Positions 11,859 to 21,002 of a DNA stretch of 64,000 nt are shown piece after piece; the first letter of the stretch is position 1; the number at the start of each line of letters is the position of its first letter. This stretch comes from Ancylobacter mangrovi (lineage in GTDB: Bacteria > Pseudomonadota > Alphaproteobacteria > Rhizobiales > Xanthobacteraceae). The DNA lies in the NCBI RefSeq assembly GCF_024752355.1, contig NZ_JANTHZ010000006.1, positions 62,001 through 126,000 on the forward strand. The letters are read 5' to 3'. A program made the position numbers and the translations under genes. The notes under the pieces were generated by a model, which saw nothing but the letters and a program-made list of their open reading frames with translations, did not search any database and was not told the origin of the DNA.

Positions 11859-14150
11859 ATGAAGTTCGGTCTCGGCCAGCCGTTCCGCCGCGTGGAGGAT
11901 CTGAGATTCATCACCGGCACCGGGCACTACACCGACGATCACCGCTATGAGGGCGAGCTCCATGCCGCCGTGGTGCGCGCGCCCGTCGCCCACGGCGTCC
12001 TGAACGGCATCGACGCCGAGGCGGCCCGCGCCATGGAGGACGTGCTCGCGGTCTACACCACCGACGATCTCGAGGCCGACGGCATCGGCTCGCTGCCGGT
12101 CGTCATCGTGCTCGACCATGCCGAGGGCGGGCGCATGCCCCTGCCCGCCCACACGCTGCTCGCCCGGGGCAAGGTGCGCTATCTCGGCGAGCCGGTCGCC
12201 TTCGTGGTCGCGACCTCGGCCATGGCCGCGCTCGAGGCGGCCGAGGCGGTGGCGCTCGACATCGACGAACTGCCGGCGGTGGTCGAGCCCGCCGCCGCAT
12301 TCGCGGACGACGCGCCGCAGCTCTTCGACGAGGCGCACGGCAATCTCGCGCTGCACTGGACCCTCGGCGACCTCGGCGAGACCGACGCGGCGCTGGCCGC
12401 CTCCGACCGGGTGGTCGAGCTCGAGCTCGTCAACAACCGCATCGTCGTTTCCTCCATGGAGCCGCGCAACGCGATCGGCCTGTTCGACGGCGAGAGCGGC
12501 CAGTTCACGCTGATCTCCGGCACCCAGGGCAGCCACATGATCCGCGCCTGGCTGTTCGAGGCGGTGTTCGGCCTGCCGGGCGAGAAGCTGCGCGTCATCA
12601 CGCCGGATGTCGGCGGCGGCTTCGGCATGAAGGCGATCCCCTATCCCGAGCAGGCGCTGGTGCTCTACGCCGCCCGCAAGCTCGGGCGCCCGGTGCGCTG
12701 GCAGTCGAGCCGGGCGGAGGCGTTCCTCTCCGACACGCAGGGCCGCGACAACTACTCGACCGCGAAGCTCGGCATCGATACCGAAGGGCGCTTCACCGCG
12801 CTGAAGGTGGAGACGCTGGCGAGCTCGGGCGGCGCGCTCTCGGCCTTCGGCGTCTATTGCCCGACGCTGTCCGGCCCGCCCATGGCGCCCGGCGTCTACC
12901 GCATCCCCTCGGTCGCCACCGACGTGCGCATCGCCTACACCAATAACGCGCCGATGGACGCCTATCGCGGCGCCGGCCGGCCGGAAGCCGCCTACCTGAT
13001 CGAGCGCCTCGTCGACAAGGCGGCGCGCGAGCTCGGCCTGAGCCCGGCGCGGCTGCGCGAGATCAACATGATCGCGCCCGAGGAGATGCCCCACAAGACG
13101 GCGACCGGCGTCAGCTACGATTCCGGCGACTTCGCCAACGTCATGCACGCCGGCATGAAGGCCGCCGACTGGGACGGCTTCGAGGCCCGCCGCGGCAAGG
13201 ACGACGGCCGGCTGCGCGGCATCGGCCTCGCCTACTACATCGAGCGCACGGGCGTGCCGGGCAAGGAGGGCGCGGCGGTGGAGATCAGCGCCGCGGGGGA
13301 TGTGACGGTGCATGTCGGCACCCAGTCCACCGGCCAGGGCCACGAGACCACCTATGTGCAGATGACCGCCGAGACGCTCGGCATCGATCCCGCGCGCATC
13401 ACGGTGAAGACCGGCGACACCGACCAGCCGATCCCCTCGGCCGGCGGCACGGTGGCCTCGCGCTCCATGGTGCATGGCGGCGGCGCGATCCGCCTCGCTA
13501 CCGGCGCCGTCCTCGCCAAGGCCAGCGAGGAGGCCGCGCGTATGCTCGAGGTCGACACGCGCGAGCTCGAATTCGACGACGGCGCCTTCCGCGTGCCGGG
13601 CACCAACCGCCATGTCGGCATCCTCGACGTGGCGGCGAAGGCGGGTGGCATCGAGGGGGTCGGCGATTTCGAGCAGCTTGCCGGCACCTTCCCGAACGGC
13701 GCGCATGTGTGCGAGGTCGCCGTCGACCCCGAAACCGGCGTCATCACGGTCGAGCGTTACACCGTGGTCGATGATTTCGGCCGCACGCTCAACCCGCTGG
13801 TGCTGAGCGGCCAGATCCATGGCGGCATCGCCCAGGGCATCGGCCAGGCGATGATGGAGCGCACCGTCTATGATCCCGAGACCGGGCAGATGCTGTCCGG
13901 CTCGTTCATGGATTACGGCCTGCCGCGCGCCGAGGACCTGCCCTTCTTCGACGTGTCGACCCGGAACACGCCCTGCACCACCAATCCGCTCGGCATCAAG
14001 GGTGCGGGCGAGGCCGGCGCCATCGGCGCGCCGCCGGCCTTTGTCAACGCGGTGATCGACGCCCTCGCCCCGCTCGGCATCGAGCATCTCGACATGCCGC
14101 TCACCCCCTCCCGGGTGTGGGAGGCGATCGAGACGGCGAAGGCGGGCTGA
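11859..14150 (+). CDS. Orphan molybdenum hydroxylase large subunit, CoxL/XDH type
   Basis: A 763-aa molybdopterin-binding subunit, distinct from its divergent neighbour. It has the canonical DAYRGAGRPEA active-site loop, QSTGQGHETT cofactor block and GIKGAGEAGAIGAPP with the catalytic glutamate, all typical of aldehyde-oxidase/xanthine-dehydrogenase enzymes. No iron-sulfur or FAD subunit gene lies beside it on this strand, so it may borrow the CoxS-CoxG and CoxM proteins encoded on the other side of the promoter. The ATG at 11859 follows GAGGAG. Confidence 0.9.
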   Translation: MKFGLGQPFRRVEDLRFITGTGHYTDDHRYEGELHAAVVRAPVAHGVLNGIDAEAARAMEDVLAVYTTDDLEADGIGSLPVVIVLDHAEGGRMPLPAHTLLARGKVRYLGEPVAFVVATSAMAALEAAEAVALDIDELPAVVEPAAAFADDAPQLFDEAHGNLALHWTLGDLGETDAALAASDRVVELELVNNRIVVSSMEPRNAIGLFDGESGQFTLISGTQGSHMIRAWLFEAVFGLPGEKLRVITPDVGGGFGMKAIPYPEQALVLYAARKLGRPVRWQSSRAEAFLSDTQGRDNYSTAKLGIDTEGRFTALKVETLASSGGALSAFGVYCPTLSGPPMAPGVYRIPSVATDVRIAYTNNAPMDAYRGAGRPEAAYLIERLVDKAARELGLSPARLREINMIAPEEMPHKTATGVSYDSGDFANVMHAGMKAADWDGFEARRGKDDGRLRGIGLAYYIERTGVPGKEGAAVEISAAGDVTVHVGTQSTGQGHETTYVQMTAETLGIDPARITVKTGDTDQPIPSAGGTVASRSMVHGGGAIRLATGAVLAKASEEAARMLEVDTRELEFDDGAFRVPGTNRHVGILDVAAKAGGIEGVGDFEQLAGTFPNGAHVCEVAVDPETGVITVERYTVVDDFGRTLNPLVLSGQIHGGIAQGIGQAMMERTVYDPETGQMLSGSFMDYGLPRAEDLPFFDVSTRNTPCTTNPLGIKGAGEAGAIGAPPAFVNAVIDALAPLGIEHLDMPLTPSRVWEAIETAKAG

Positions 14151-14161
14151 GGGAAAGACGG

Positions 14162-14881
14162 CTAGGGCACGTCCGGCAGGGTGGCTGCGTCCGGCCACCA
14201 GCCGTCGGCGACGAGGTCGAAGCGCGGGCAGCCATAGGCGGCGCGCACCCGCTCCGGCGCCAGCACGCCCGCCATGGCGGCGACCCAGCGATTGGTCTGC
14301 TTCATCGCCACCACCAGCCCCGCCACCTCGGCGCCGGCCCGCGCCACCAGCCGGCAGGCGGCGAGCGCGGTCGCGCCGGTGGAGATGGCATCGTCCACCA
14401 GCACCACGCGGCGCCCCTTCACCAGCGCAAGCAGGTTCGGGTCGAGCCGCAGCCGCTTTCCCGCCTCGGGCGAGGTGATGGAGGATACCGGCTCGGAGAG
14501 CTCGTCCGCGTACCAGAACTTCTTCGAATAGCCGAGCGGCACATAGCGGGGCTGGCCCAGCCGCTCCGCCACCAGCGCGGCGAAGGAGAGGCCGAGCGTC
14601 GGCAGGCCGATCACCACCTCCCCGCCGAGCCCCCTCGCCTCATCGGCCATGGCGTCCGCCAGCGCGGCGACGACGGCGTGCGAGGCCTGGTTGGCGATCA
14701 GCGAGGCGACGGCGTGCGCGCCGTCCGGCAGCCGCCGCAGCGGCAGCACCAGCACGCGTCCGTCCGGCAGCGTGACCGGATAGCCGAAGCGAAAAGGCGG
14801 GCCGGCCGAGAAGCGCGCGGGCACGCGGTCCGTCAGCTCCTGCCAGTAGTCCAGCGTCGGTTCCGTGAAGTGGTCGTCCAC
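14162..14881 (-). CDS. Phosphoribosyltransferase-family protein
   Basis: A 239-aa type I phosphoribosyltransferase. The PRPP loop is VVLVDDAISTGATAL (about residues 158-172), and GGEVVIGLPTLGLSFAALVAERLG resembles the upstream flexible-loop region of adenine-type PRTases. The substrate is not identifiable; purine salvage or a PyrR/ComF-like role is possible. It is convergent with the orphan hydroxylase subunit (11-bp gap) and downstream of the GMC oxidoreductase terminator. Confidence 0.8.
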   Translation of the reverse strand: MDDHFTEPTLDYWQELTDRVPARFSAGPPFRFGYPVTLPDGRVLVLPLRRLPDGAHAVASLIANQASHAVVAALADAMADEARGLGGEVVIGLPTLGLSFAALVAERLGQPRYVPLGYSKKFWYADELSEPVSSITSPEAGKRLRLDPNLLALVKGRRVVLVDDAISTGATALAACRLVARAGAEVAGLVVAMKQTNRWVAAMAGVLAPERVRAAYGCPRFDLVADGWWPDAATLPDVP

Positions 14882-14894
14882 CTCGGCGCCTCAT

Positions 14895-14922
14895 GGAAAC
14901 GGCCCCGGCGAGTGCCGGAGCC
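14895..14922 (-). terminator. Probable terminator of the GMC/LLM/ABC operon
   Basis: On the minus strand a 9-bp stem GGCTCCGGC/GCCGGGGCC (one U-G pair) with a 4-nt loop is followed by GTTTCC. It lies 29 bp after the GMC stop codon. The U-tract is short, so termination may be partial. Confidence 0.55.
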
Positions 14923-14950
14923 GGCCGCGTTCAATCGGACAGGCGGGCGC

Positions 14951-16513
14951 TCAGAGCTCGCCCGCCGCCATCTGCTTCGCCATGAAGTCCGCCTGCCGGA
15001 TCGCCAGCGCGACGATGGTCAGCGTCGGGTTGCAGGCGCCGCCGGTGGCGAAGTTCGAGCCGTCGGTGATGAACAGGTTCGGCACCTCCCAGGCGCGGCA
15101 ATTGCCGTCGAGCACGCCGTCCTCGGGCTTCGCCGCCATGCGGTTGGAGCCGAGATTGTGGCTCGCCGGATAGGCCGGCGCCTCGATCGAGCGCTTCGCC
15201 CCCGCCGCCTTGTGGATGGCGGTGAGCTGCTTGTAGCCGTGCACGCGCATCTTCAGGTCGTTCGGGTGGTCGTCATAATGGATGTTGGCGACCGGCACGC
15301 CATAGGCGTCGACCTCGTCGGTCAGCGTCACCCGGTTGTCGGCCTGCGGCATGTCCTCGCCGGACATGAAGATGCCGGCCATGTTGGCGTATTGCTCGAT
15401 CACCGAGACGAAGTCGCGGCCCCACCAGCCCGGATCCATGAAGGCGGCGGTGGTGGGCAGGCCCATCGAGTTCATCTCGATATAGTAGCCGCCGGCGAAG
15501 CCGCGGCCGGGGTCGTGGCGCACGAAGTCGTCGATCATGCCGCCCATGATCTCGCCGCGATGCATGTAGACCGGCTTGTCGAACACCGACCACACGGTCT
15601 GGATCAGGTGGCGCAGATAGTGGCGCCCGACATGGCCGTAGCCGTTGGCGAGGCCGTCCGGGAACCGCGCGCTCTTCGAATGCAGCAGCAGGCGCGAGGA
15701 TTCCACGCAATTGCCCGCCATCACCACGGCGCGCGCCTTCTGGCGATGGGTGACGCCGGCGGCATCGACATAGACCACGGCCGAGGCCTTGCCCGCCTCG
15801 TCATGCTCGATCTGGACCGCGCGCGATTGCGGGCGCAGTTCCAGCTTGCCGGTGGCGAGGCCGCGCGGGATCTCGACATTCAGCGTCGACCAGCGCGAGC
15901 CGACCTTGTCGCCGGTGATGGTGAAGCCGTCCTGCGTCGTCGCCGGGCGGCCGTCATAGGGAACCGAGTTGATGGCGTGGCGGCCGGTCGAGACGTTGAG
16001 GCCCAGCGCCGACGCGCCGGCATACATGACCTTGAAATTGTTGTTCGCCGGCAGGCCGGGCAGCCCGTTGGTGCGGGTCACGCCCATCTTCGCCTCGGCG
16101 AGGTCGTAATAGGGCTCGATCTCCTCCAGCGTGATGGGCCAGTCGATCAGCGTGGTGCCGGGGATGTCGCCATAGACCGTCTTCGCCCGCATCTCGTCGG
16201 CGATCAGGCGGTAGCAGCAGGCGGACCAGTGGGTGGTCGTGCCGCCCACCACCTGGCAGCTCCAGCTCGGCGCCGTGGGATGGTCCTTGGCGACGCGCCA
16301 GTTGCCCGAGGAGGTGCGCTTGTCGAGCCAGGACAGCATCTCGTAGCCGCCCCACTCGTCGTTGACGAAGTCGTCCGGGGTCAGGTGCTTGCCCGCTTCC
16401 AGCAGCACCACGTCGATACCGCGCTGCGCCAGCTCGTTGGCGAGCGTGCCGCCGCCCGCTCCGGAACCGATGATGACGACGACGCCATCGTCGTCGAGTT
16501 CGTAGGCCGTCAT
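14951..16513 (-). CDS. GMC-family oxidoreductase (large subunit)
   Basis: A 520-aa FAD-dependent alcohol or polyol dehydrogenase. The FAD-binding glycine motif VVVIIGSGAGGGTLANEL is at about residues 11-28; SHNLGSNRM carries the catalytic histidine and GGACNPTLT the second active-site residue near the C-terminus. It is of the type that pairs with a gluconate 2-dehydrogenase subunit 3-like partner, encoded immediately upstream. No signal peptide is visible. It is the last gene of the long minus-strand catabolic block. Confidence 0.93.
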   Translation of the reverse strand: MTAYELDDDGVVVIIGSGAGGGTLANELAQRGIDVVLLEAGKHLTPDDFVNDEWGGYEMLSWLDKRTSSGNWRVAKDHPTAPSWSCQVVGGTTTHWSACCYRLIADEMRAKTVYGDIPGTTLIDWPITLEEIEPYYDLAEAKMGVTRTNGLPGLPANNNFKVMYAGASALGLNVSTGRHAINSVPYDGRPATTQDGFTITGDKVGSRWSTLNVEIPRGLATGKLELRPQSRAVQIEHDEAGKASAVVYVDAAGVTHRQKARAVVMAGNCVESSRLLLHSKSARFPDGLANGYGHVGRHYLRHLIQTVWSVFDKPVYMHRGEIMGGMIDDFVRHDPGRGFAGGYYIEMNSMGLPTTAAFMDPGWWGRDFVSVIEQYANMAGIFMSGEDMPQADNRVTLTDEVDAYGVPVANIHYDDHPNDLKMRVHGYKQLTAIHKAAGAKRSIEAPAYPASHNLGSNRMAAKPEDGVLDGNCRAWEVPNLFITDGSNFATGGACNPTLTIVALAIRQADFMAKQMAAGEL

Positions 16514-16553
16514 GAGAGTCTCGCTCCGAAATCGCTAGGTCAGGCTCGCGTGA

Positions 16554-17051
16554 TCAGACGCCGGGCGGCGGATCGGGGAGCCAGTCGAGGTCGTTGAAGC
16601 CGCGCTTGACGTAGCCGCCGAGATGGACCGAGGCGCCCTCGTAGCCGAAGGCCTGCCACACTTCGAGGTCGTCATAGAGGAAGCGCACCGTCGAGCGCTG
16701 CACGAGTTGGAACGCCGTGGTGGCCTCGATCCCCTTCAGCACCTGCAGGCGGTAGCTCTCGGTCAGCTCCAGGAACGCCATGGGCAGCGCGCCGTCGACG
16801 AGGTCGACGAACTCGGCGAAGGTCTGGGCCGCGCCGGGCGCCTTGGCCGCCATGGCGTCGAAATGGAACACCGTGCGGCGATAGACCCGCTCGGGCAGCC
16901 CCTCATGCGGATAGAGCGTGCGCGCCACCGCCACCAGCGTCTCCGCCACATGCGGGTCGAACAGCGCGAGCGCCTTCACCCAGTCCGCTCCCTCCGGCAA
17001 GTCGACGGGAGGAGGAAGCTTGGGATCCTTGTGGGCGGTGATGGCGGACAT
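16554..17051 (-). CDS. Gluconate 2-dehydrogenase subunit 3-like protein
   Basis: A 165-aa small subunit (gluconate_2-dh3 family) that accompanies GMC large subunits. Family-like features include LPEGADWVKALALFDP, ARTLYPHEGLP and the Tyr/Phe-rich C-terminal part. Most family members carry a Tat signal that exports both subunits together; this one starts MSAITAHKDPKLPPP with no RR motif or hydrophobic stretch, so the pair looks cytoplasmic. It sits 40 bp before the GMC gene and 14 bp after the LLM gene. Confidence 0.82.
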   Translation of the reverse strand: MSAITAHKDPKLPPPVDLPEGADWVKALALFDPHVAETLVAVARTLYPHEGLPERVYRRTVFHFDAMAAKAPGAAQTFAEFVDLVDGALPMAFLELTESYRLQVLKGIEATTAFQLVQRSTVRFLYDDLEVWQAFGYEGASVHLGGYVKRGFNDLDWLPDPPPGV

Positions 17052-17065
17052 CGGTCGCTCCAGTC

Positions 17066-18235
17066 TCAGTTCTGCGTGGGAAGCTGCTGCTCGGGCGGCA
17101 GCCAGGCATTGATCGCCACGGTATGCTTGGCGAGGTCGGCGGAATGACGCTCGCGCGCGTGCTTCTCGGCGGCGAGCAGGCGCGCCCGGGTCGGCTGGAA
17201 ATGCGGGACTACGTGGCGGGCGAACAGCTCGTAGTGGCGGAGCGTCGCCTCCCGGTTCGCCCAGTCATGGGCCAGCATCAAGAAGCAGCCGAAATCCCCC
17301 GCCCGGTCGGCGAGACGCTGGAGGAACGCGACCGCGTCGTCCGGCGTGCCGATGACGCCGATGCCGGTCTCGTTCATCCAGGCGATGCGCTCCTCGAACG
17401 TGTCGCCCACCGCGGTGATGGAGGGCATGGCGATGGTCTTCTGGGTGTATTCGCAGAAGGCGTCGAAGCCGTGGCGCATGTCCTCGACCGCCTGCTCGCG
17501 GGTCTCGGCGACATGGACATTGACGACGAGGCGCCAGCGGCTCGGGTCCGGCGTGTGGCCGGCCTTGATCGCCTCCTCGGCATAGACGTCCCAGTGCAGC
17601 GGCGGCGCCGGCTCGCCGAGCTTGGGCGAAATCACGCCGGTCGACAGCAGGCCGAGCCCGTGCTTGCCGGCGATGCGCGGGCCCGCCTCCGAGCGCGTGG
17701 CGGCGACGCAGACGTCGAACATCGGGTCGGTATAGGGCGCCACCTGGCAGAAGGCGTTGACCAGTTCGTAGCGGTCGGTCTTCACGCTCACCGGCTCGGC
17801 GGTGGTGAGCAGCTTCATCAGCACGCCGAGATCTTGGTCGAGCGCGGGGCGAAGCGTCGAGGGCTCCAGCCCGAACATCGCCGCGTCGCTCGGCAGGCCG
17901 CCGGGGCCGAAGCCGGCCATGAAGCGCCCGCGCATCAGGTGATCCAGCAGGATCATCCGGTCGGCGACATGGTAGGGGTTGTGATAGGGCAGCGGCACGA
18001 TGCCGGTGCCGAGCTTGATGCTGCGCGTCTGCGCTGCGGCATAGGCGAGGAACACCATCGGGTCGGCGATGATCTCGCTGCCGGCCGAATGGTGCTCGCC
18101 CACCCAGGCCTCGTCATAGCCCAGCTCGTCGATCCACTTGATCGTCTCCAGATTGCGCTGGAGCGAGGTGGTGATGTTCTGCGTCGGCGGGGAATTCCAC
18201 GGCGGCATGAAGACGCCGAAGCGGGTCCTGGTCAT
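17066..18235 (-). CDS. LLM-class flavin-dependent oxidoreductase, LimB-like
   Basis: A 389-aa luciferase-like TIM-barrel enzyme. The start MTRTRFGVFMPP, GYDEAWVGEHHSAG near residue 40, GRFMAGFGPGGLPSD near residue 105 and a long C-terminal tail match the limonene monooxygenase (LimB) branch, which normally uses FMNH2 from a separate reductase. No flavin reductase gene is seen in the operon, while F420 genes lie upstream on the same strand, so the true reductant is open. The acetamidase gene ends 10 bp upstream. Confidence 0.9.
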   Translation of the reverse strand: MTRTRFGVFMPPWNSPPTQNITTSLQRNLETIKWIDELGYDEAWVGEHHSAGSEIIADPMVFLAYAAAQTRSIKLGTGIVPLPYHNPYHVADRMILLDHLMRGRFMAGFGPGGLPSDAAMFGLEPSTLRPALDQDLGVLMKLLTTAEPVSVKTDRYELVNAFCQVAPYTDPMFDVCVAATRSEAGPRIAGKHGLGLLSTGVISPKLGEPAPPLHWDVYAEEAIKAGHTPDPSRWRLVVNVHVAETREQAVEDMRHGFDAFCEYTQKTIAMPSITAVGDTFEERIAWMNETGIGVIGTPDDAVAFLQRLADRAGDFGCFLMLAHDWANREATLRHYELFARHVVPHFQPTRARLLAAEKHARERHSADLAKHTVAINAWLPPEQQLPTQN

Positions 18236-18245
18236 CAGATCTCCT

Positions 18246-19193
18246 TCAGCGCGCCGCGAGGAACCGCTTGGGCAGCACGCAGTGAATGCCCTTGTTGCCG
18301 TCGACCGTCTGGGTGACGCGCAGGTCCGCGCACAGCGAACACAGCGTGTAGGCGTCCTGCGCCGACAGATCGGTCATCTCGCGGATCAGCGCGATCATGT
18401 CGCGCAGCGCGATCTTGGCCGCGTCGTCGAGATCGGGATCGAAGGCCATGGTGATCCACGTATCGGCCTTCTCGGCGCGCGGCGTGGTGAGCGTCATGTC
18501 CTTGCGCACATGGAATTCGAAGGTACCCGTCAGCGCGGTCTCGATGGCGGTGAGGCACACCTCGCCGTCACCCTGCCGGCCGTGCCCGTCGCCGGCCGAG
18601 AACAGCGCGCCCGGCGTGAAGACCGGGAAGTAGATGGTGGAACCGACGCCGAGTTCCTTGTTGTCCATGTTGCCGCCGAAGACGCGCGGCTCGGTGGAGG
18701 AGAGCCGGCCCCATTCCGGCGCCGGCGCGACGCCGAAATTGCCGAAGAACGGCTCCAGCGGCAGCTCCTGGCCCCAGGGCATGGTGGCGACGCCACGCTC
18801 GCCGTCGACGCCGAAATGGATGCGCCGGAGCGTGGGGAAGTCCTCGGGCAGCGTGCCGAGGAACGGCATCTGGATGTTCCAGCCCCAATCGGCGCGGAAG
18901 CTGATCGCCTTGAGCCGCACCTCCAGCACGTCGCCCGGCTCGGCCCCCTCCACGAACACCGGGCCGGTGAGCAGGTGCGGGCCTGGACCGCGGAACGTGT
19001 TCTCGAACACCTCGCGCTGGCCCGGCACGGGGGTGAAGCCGAGCGTCGGGTCGGGCATGTCCTCCGGCTCGCCGGAGAGCGTGTCCATCACCACCGTGTC
19101 GCCTGACTTGATGGCGAGGGCCGGCTTCAGGCTGGCGTCCCACTGGCCCCAGTTCACCGTGCCCGGACGGGCGGGAAGATAATGTTCGGCCAT
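18246..19193 (-). CDS. Acetamidase/formamidase family protein
   Basis: A 315-aa FmdA/AmdA-family amidohydrolase that hydrolyses short amides to acid and ammonia. Typical blocks are KSGDTVVMDTLSGEP, the metal-binding SAGDGHGRQGDGEVC and a DTWITMAFD segment. The length is standard. It has no signal peptide and is cytoplasmic. It sits between the ABC permease genes and the LLM gene with gaps of about 10 bp, so its substrate is probably the imported compound or an amide made from it. Confidence 0.92.
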   Translation of the reverse strand: MAEHYLPARPGTVNWGQWDASLKPALAIKSGDTVVMDTLSGEPEDMPDPTLGFTPVPGQREVFENTFRGPGPHLLTGPVFVEGAEPGDVLEVRLKAISFRADWGWNIQMPFLGTLPEDFPTLRRIHFGVDGERGVATMPWGQELPLEPFFGNFGVAPAPEWGRLSSTEPRVFGGNMDNKELGVGSTIYFPVFTPGALFSAGDGHGRQGDGEVCLTAIETALTGTFEFHVRKDMTLTTPRAEKADTWITMAFDPDLDDAAKIALRDMIALIREMTDLSAQDAYTLCSLCADLRVTQTVDGNKGIHCVLPKRFLAAR

Positions 19194-19203
19194 CTCGTCC
19201 TCC

Positions 19204-20040
19204 TCAGCCCTTGACCGCGCCGAGCGTCAGCCCGCGCACGATGTGGCGCTGCAGGATGAAGACGACGATGAGCACGGGAACCAGCGCCGTCATGCCGACC
19301 ACAGCCATCTCGCCCCAGCGCACGCCCTGCGAGGTGATGAGCTTGGGGATCGAGACCGGCAGCGTATGAACATTGTCGCCGCCCAGCATGAAGGCGAACA
19401 GGAACTCGTTCCACGCGAAGATGAAGCACAGCACGCTGGTCGCCACGATGCCATTGCGCAGCAGCGGGAACACCACGCGGCGGAAGATCTGCACCTTCGA
19501 CCAGCCCTCCAGCGCCGCCGCCTCCTCCAGCTCCACCGGCAGGTCGCGGCAGAAGGAGCGCAGCACCCAGACATAGAAGGACAGGTTGAAGGTCATGTAG
19601 GCGAGCGTCAGGCCGAGGAAGGTGTCGAGCAGGCCGACCTTCGCATAGATCAGGTAGAACGGGATCACGAGGCACACGGGCGGGGCCATGCGCGAGCCGA
19701 GGATGAACAGGAACAGGTCGTCCTTGGCCTTCATCTCGAAGCGCGCGAAGGCATAGGCGGCCGGCGTGCCGATGACGACGACGAGCGCCGTCGACACCGT
19801 GCACAGCACGAAGGAGGTCAGCAGGCTCCAGTGGAAGCCCTGCTCGAACACATAGGTGAAGTGGTCGAGCGTGGGCACGAACAGCCACTGCGTCGGGCGC
19901 GCGAACATGGCGTCGTTGGGCTTCACCATCATGGTCGCCATCCAGAAGATGGGGAACAGCATGATGGCCGCGTAGACGATGACGATGGTGGTCCAGAACA
20001 GACCGCGCGAGCCCTCGGGGCGATTGACAGCTTCAGCCAT
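19204..20040 (-). CDS. ABC transporter permease, MalG-type (CUT1 family)
   Basis: A 278-aa inner-membrane permease with six predicted helices. The cytoplasmic EAA loop is ELEEAAALEGWSKVQIFRR. The start MAEAVNRPEGSRG at 20040 lies 8 bp after the MalF-type permease stop. The second transmembrane subunit of a carbohydrate or polyol-type importer. Confidence 0.92.
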   Translation of the reverse strand: MAEAVNRPEGSRGLFWTTIVIVYAAIMLFPIFWMATMMVKPNDAMFARPTQWLFVPTLDHFTYVFEQGFHWSLLTSFVLCTVSTALVVVIGTPAAYAFARFEMKAKDDLFLFILGSRMAPPVCLVIPFYLIYAKVGLLDTFLGLTLAYMTFNLSFYVWVLRSFCRDLPVELEEAAALEGWSKVQIFRRVVFPLLRNGIVATSVLCFIFAWNEFLFAFMLGGDNVHTLPVSIPKLITSQGVRWGEMAVVGMTALVPVLIVVFILQRHIVRGLTLGAVKG

Positions 20041-20048
20041 GTTGGACC

Positions 20049-20972
20049 TCAGAAGGCGTTCAGGCGCTTCTTCGCGACCTGGTAGAAGATTGTGCAGAAA
20101 GCGAAAAAGGCGATCCACACCAGCACCGCCAGCGCCGAGGCCTCGCCGATGTTCCAGAACTCGAAGGTCATCTTGTTGGCGAGGATCGAGGGCGTTTCGG
20201 TCGAGGTGCCGGGACCGCCATTGGTGAGGATGTAGATGGTGTCGAACACCTTGAAGGCGTCGATGAAGCGCAGCAGCCCGATCACCGCGAGCAGCGGCGT
20301 CATCATCGGCAGGGTGATGTGGAAGAAGATCTGCACCGGGTTGGCCCCGTCCACCGCGGCGGCGCGGTAGGGACCCAGCGGCAGCGCCTGCAGGCCGGCG
20401 AAGAAGGCCAGCATCATGAACGGCGTCCACTGCCAGATGTCGACGAAGATCAGCGCGTAGAGCGCCAGATCGGGCGAGGCGAAGACCGAGGTGTCGGTCA
20501 GGATGTTGAAGCGCTCCAGCACGTTGTAGGAGAAGAACCCCCACGAACCGGCGAGCATGATCTTCCACAGCAGGCCGACGACGATCGGCGCCATCATGGT
20601 GGGCATGAACAGCAGCGGCACCAGCACCGAGCGCCCGCGCACGTTCTGGTTCAGCACCAGCGCGCCGATCAGGCCGAGCATGAATTCGATCGGCACTGCG
20701 ATGAACACGAAGGTCGCGGCGACGCCGATCGAGTTCCAGAACCGCTCGTCGGACAGCAGCGTGGCGTAGTTGTCGAACCAGATGAAGTCACGCACCCGGC
20801 CGAACTTCGCCTGATGGAAGCTCAGATAGATGGCGTAGATGAACGGCACCAGCGAGACGACCACCAGCATGATCATCGACGGGGCGATCAGAATATAGGG
20901 GTACCAGACGCGCTCGCGCAGCCCTTGCGGAGTGGACACATGGGCGGGGGCGGCCTCCGTCGTCGCCGACAT
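20049..20972 (-). CDS. ABC transporter permease, MalF-type (CUT1 family)
   Basis: A 307-aa inner-membrane permease with six predicted helices; VWYPYILIAPSMIML is the first. The EAA loop is YRAAAVDGANPVQIFFH. It forms the transmembrane core with the next gene. It is separated from the upstream binding-protein gene by a 118-bp gap that contains a long RNA hairpin. Confidence 0.92.
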   Translation of the reverse strand: MSATTEAAPAHVSTPQGLRERVWYPYILIAPSMIMLVVVSLVPFIYAIYLSFHQAKFGRVRDFIWFDNYATLLSDERFWNSIGVAATFVFIAVPIEFMLGLIGALVLNQNVRGRSVLVPLLFMPTMMAPIVVGLLWKIMLAGSWGFFSYNVLERFNILTDTSVFASPDLALYALIFVDIWQWTPFMMLAFFAGLQALPLGPYRAAAVDGANPVQIFFHITLPMMTPLLAVIGLLRFIDAFKVFDTIYILTNGGPGTSTETPSILANKMTFEFWNIGEASALAVLVWIAFFAFCTIFYQVAKKRLNAF

Positions 20973-21002
20973 GAACGTCTCTCCGTGACGGTTCGAGAGG
21001 AT

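Noticed and set aside
9525-14198. Very long open frames antisense to the molybdenum hydroxylase genes (9525-11717 plus, 11760-14198 minus)
   Set aside because: Their Arg/Ala/His-rich translations have no recognisable domains and mirror the codon bias of the well-supported genes on the opposite strand.
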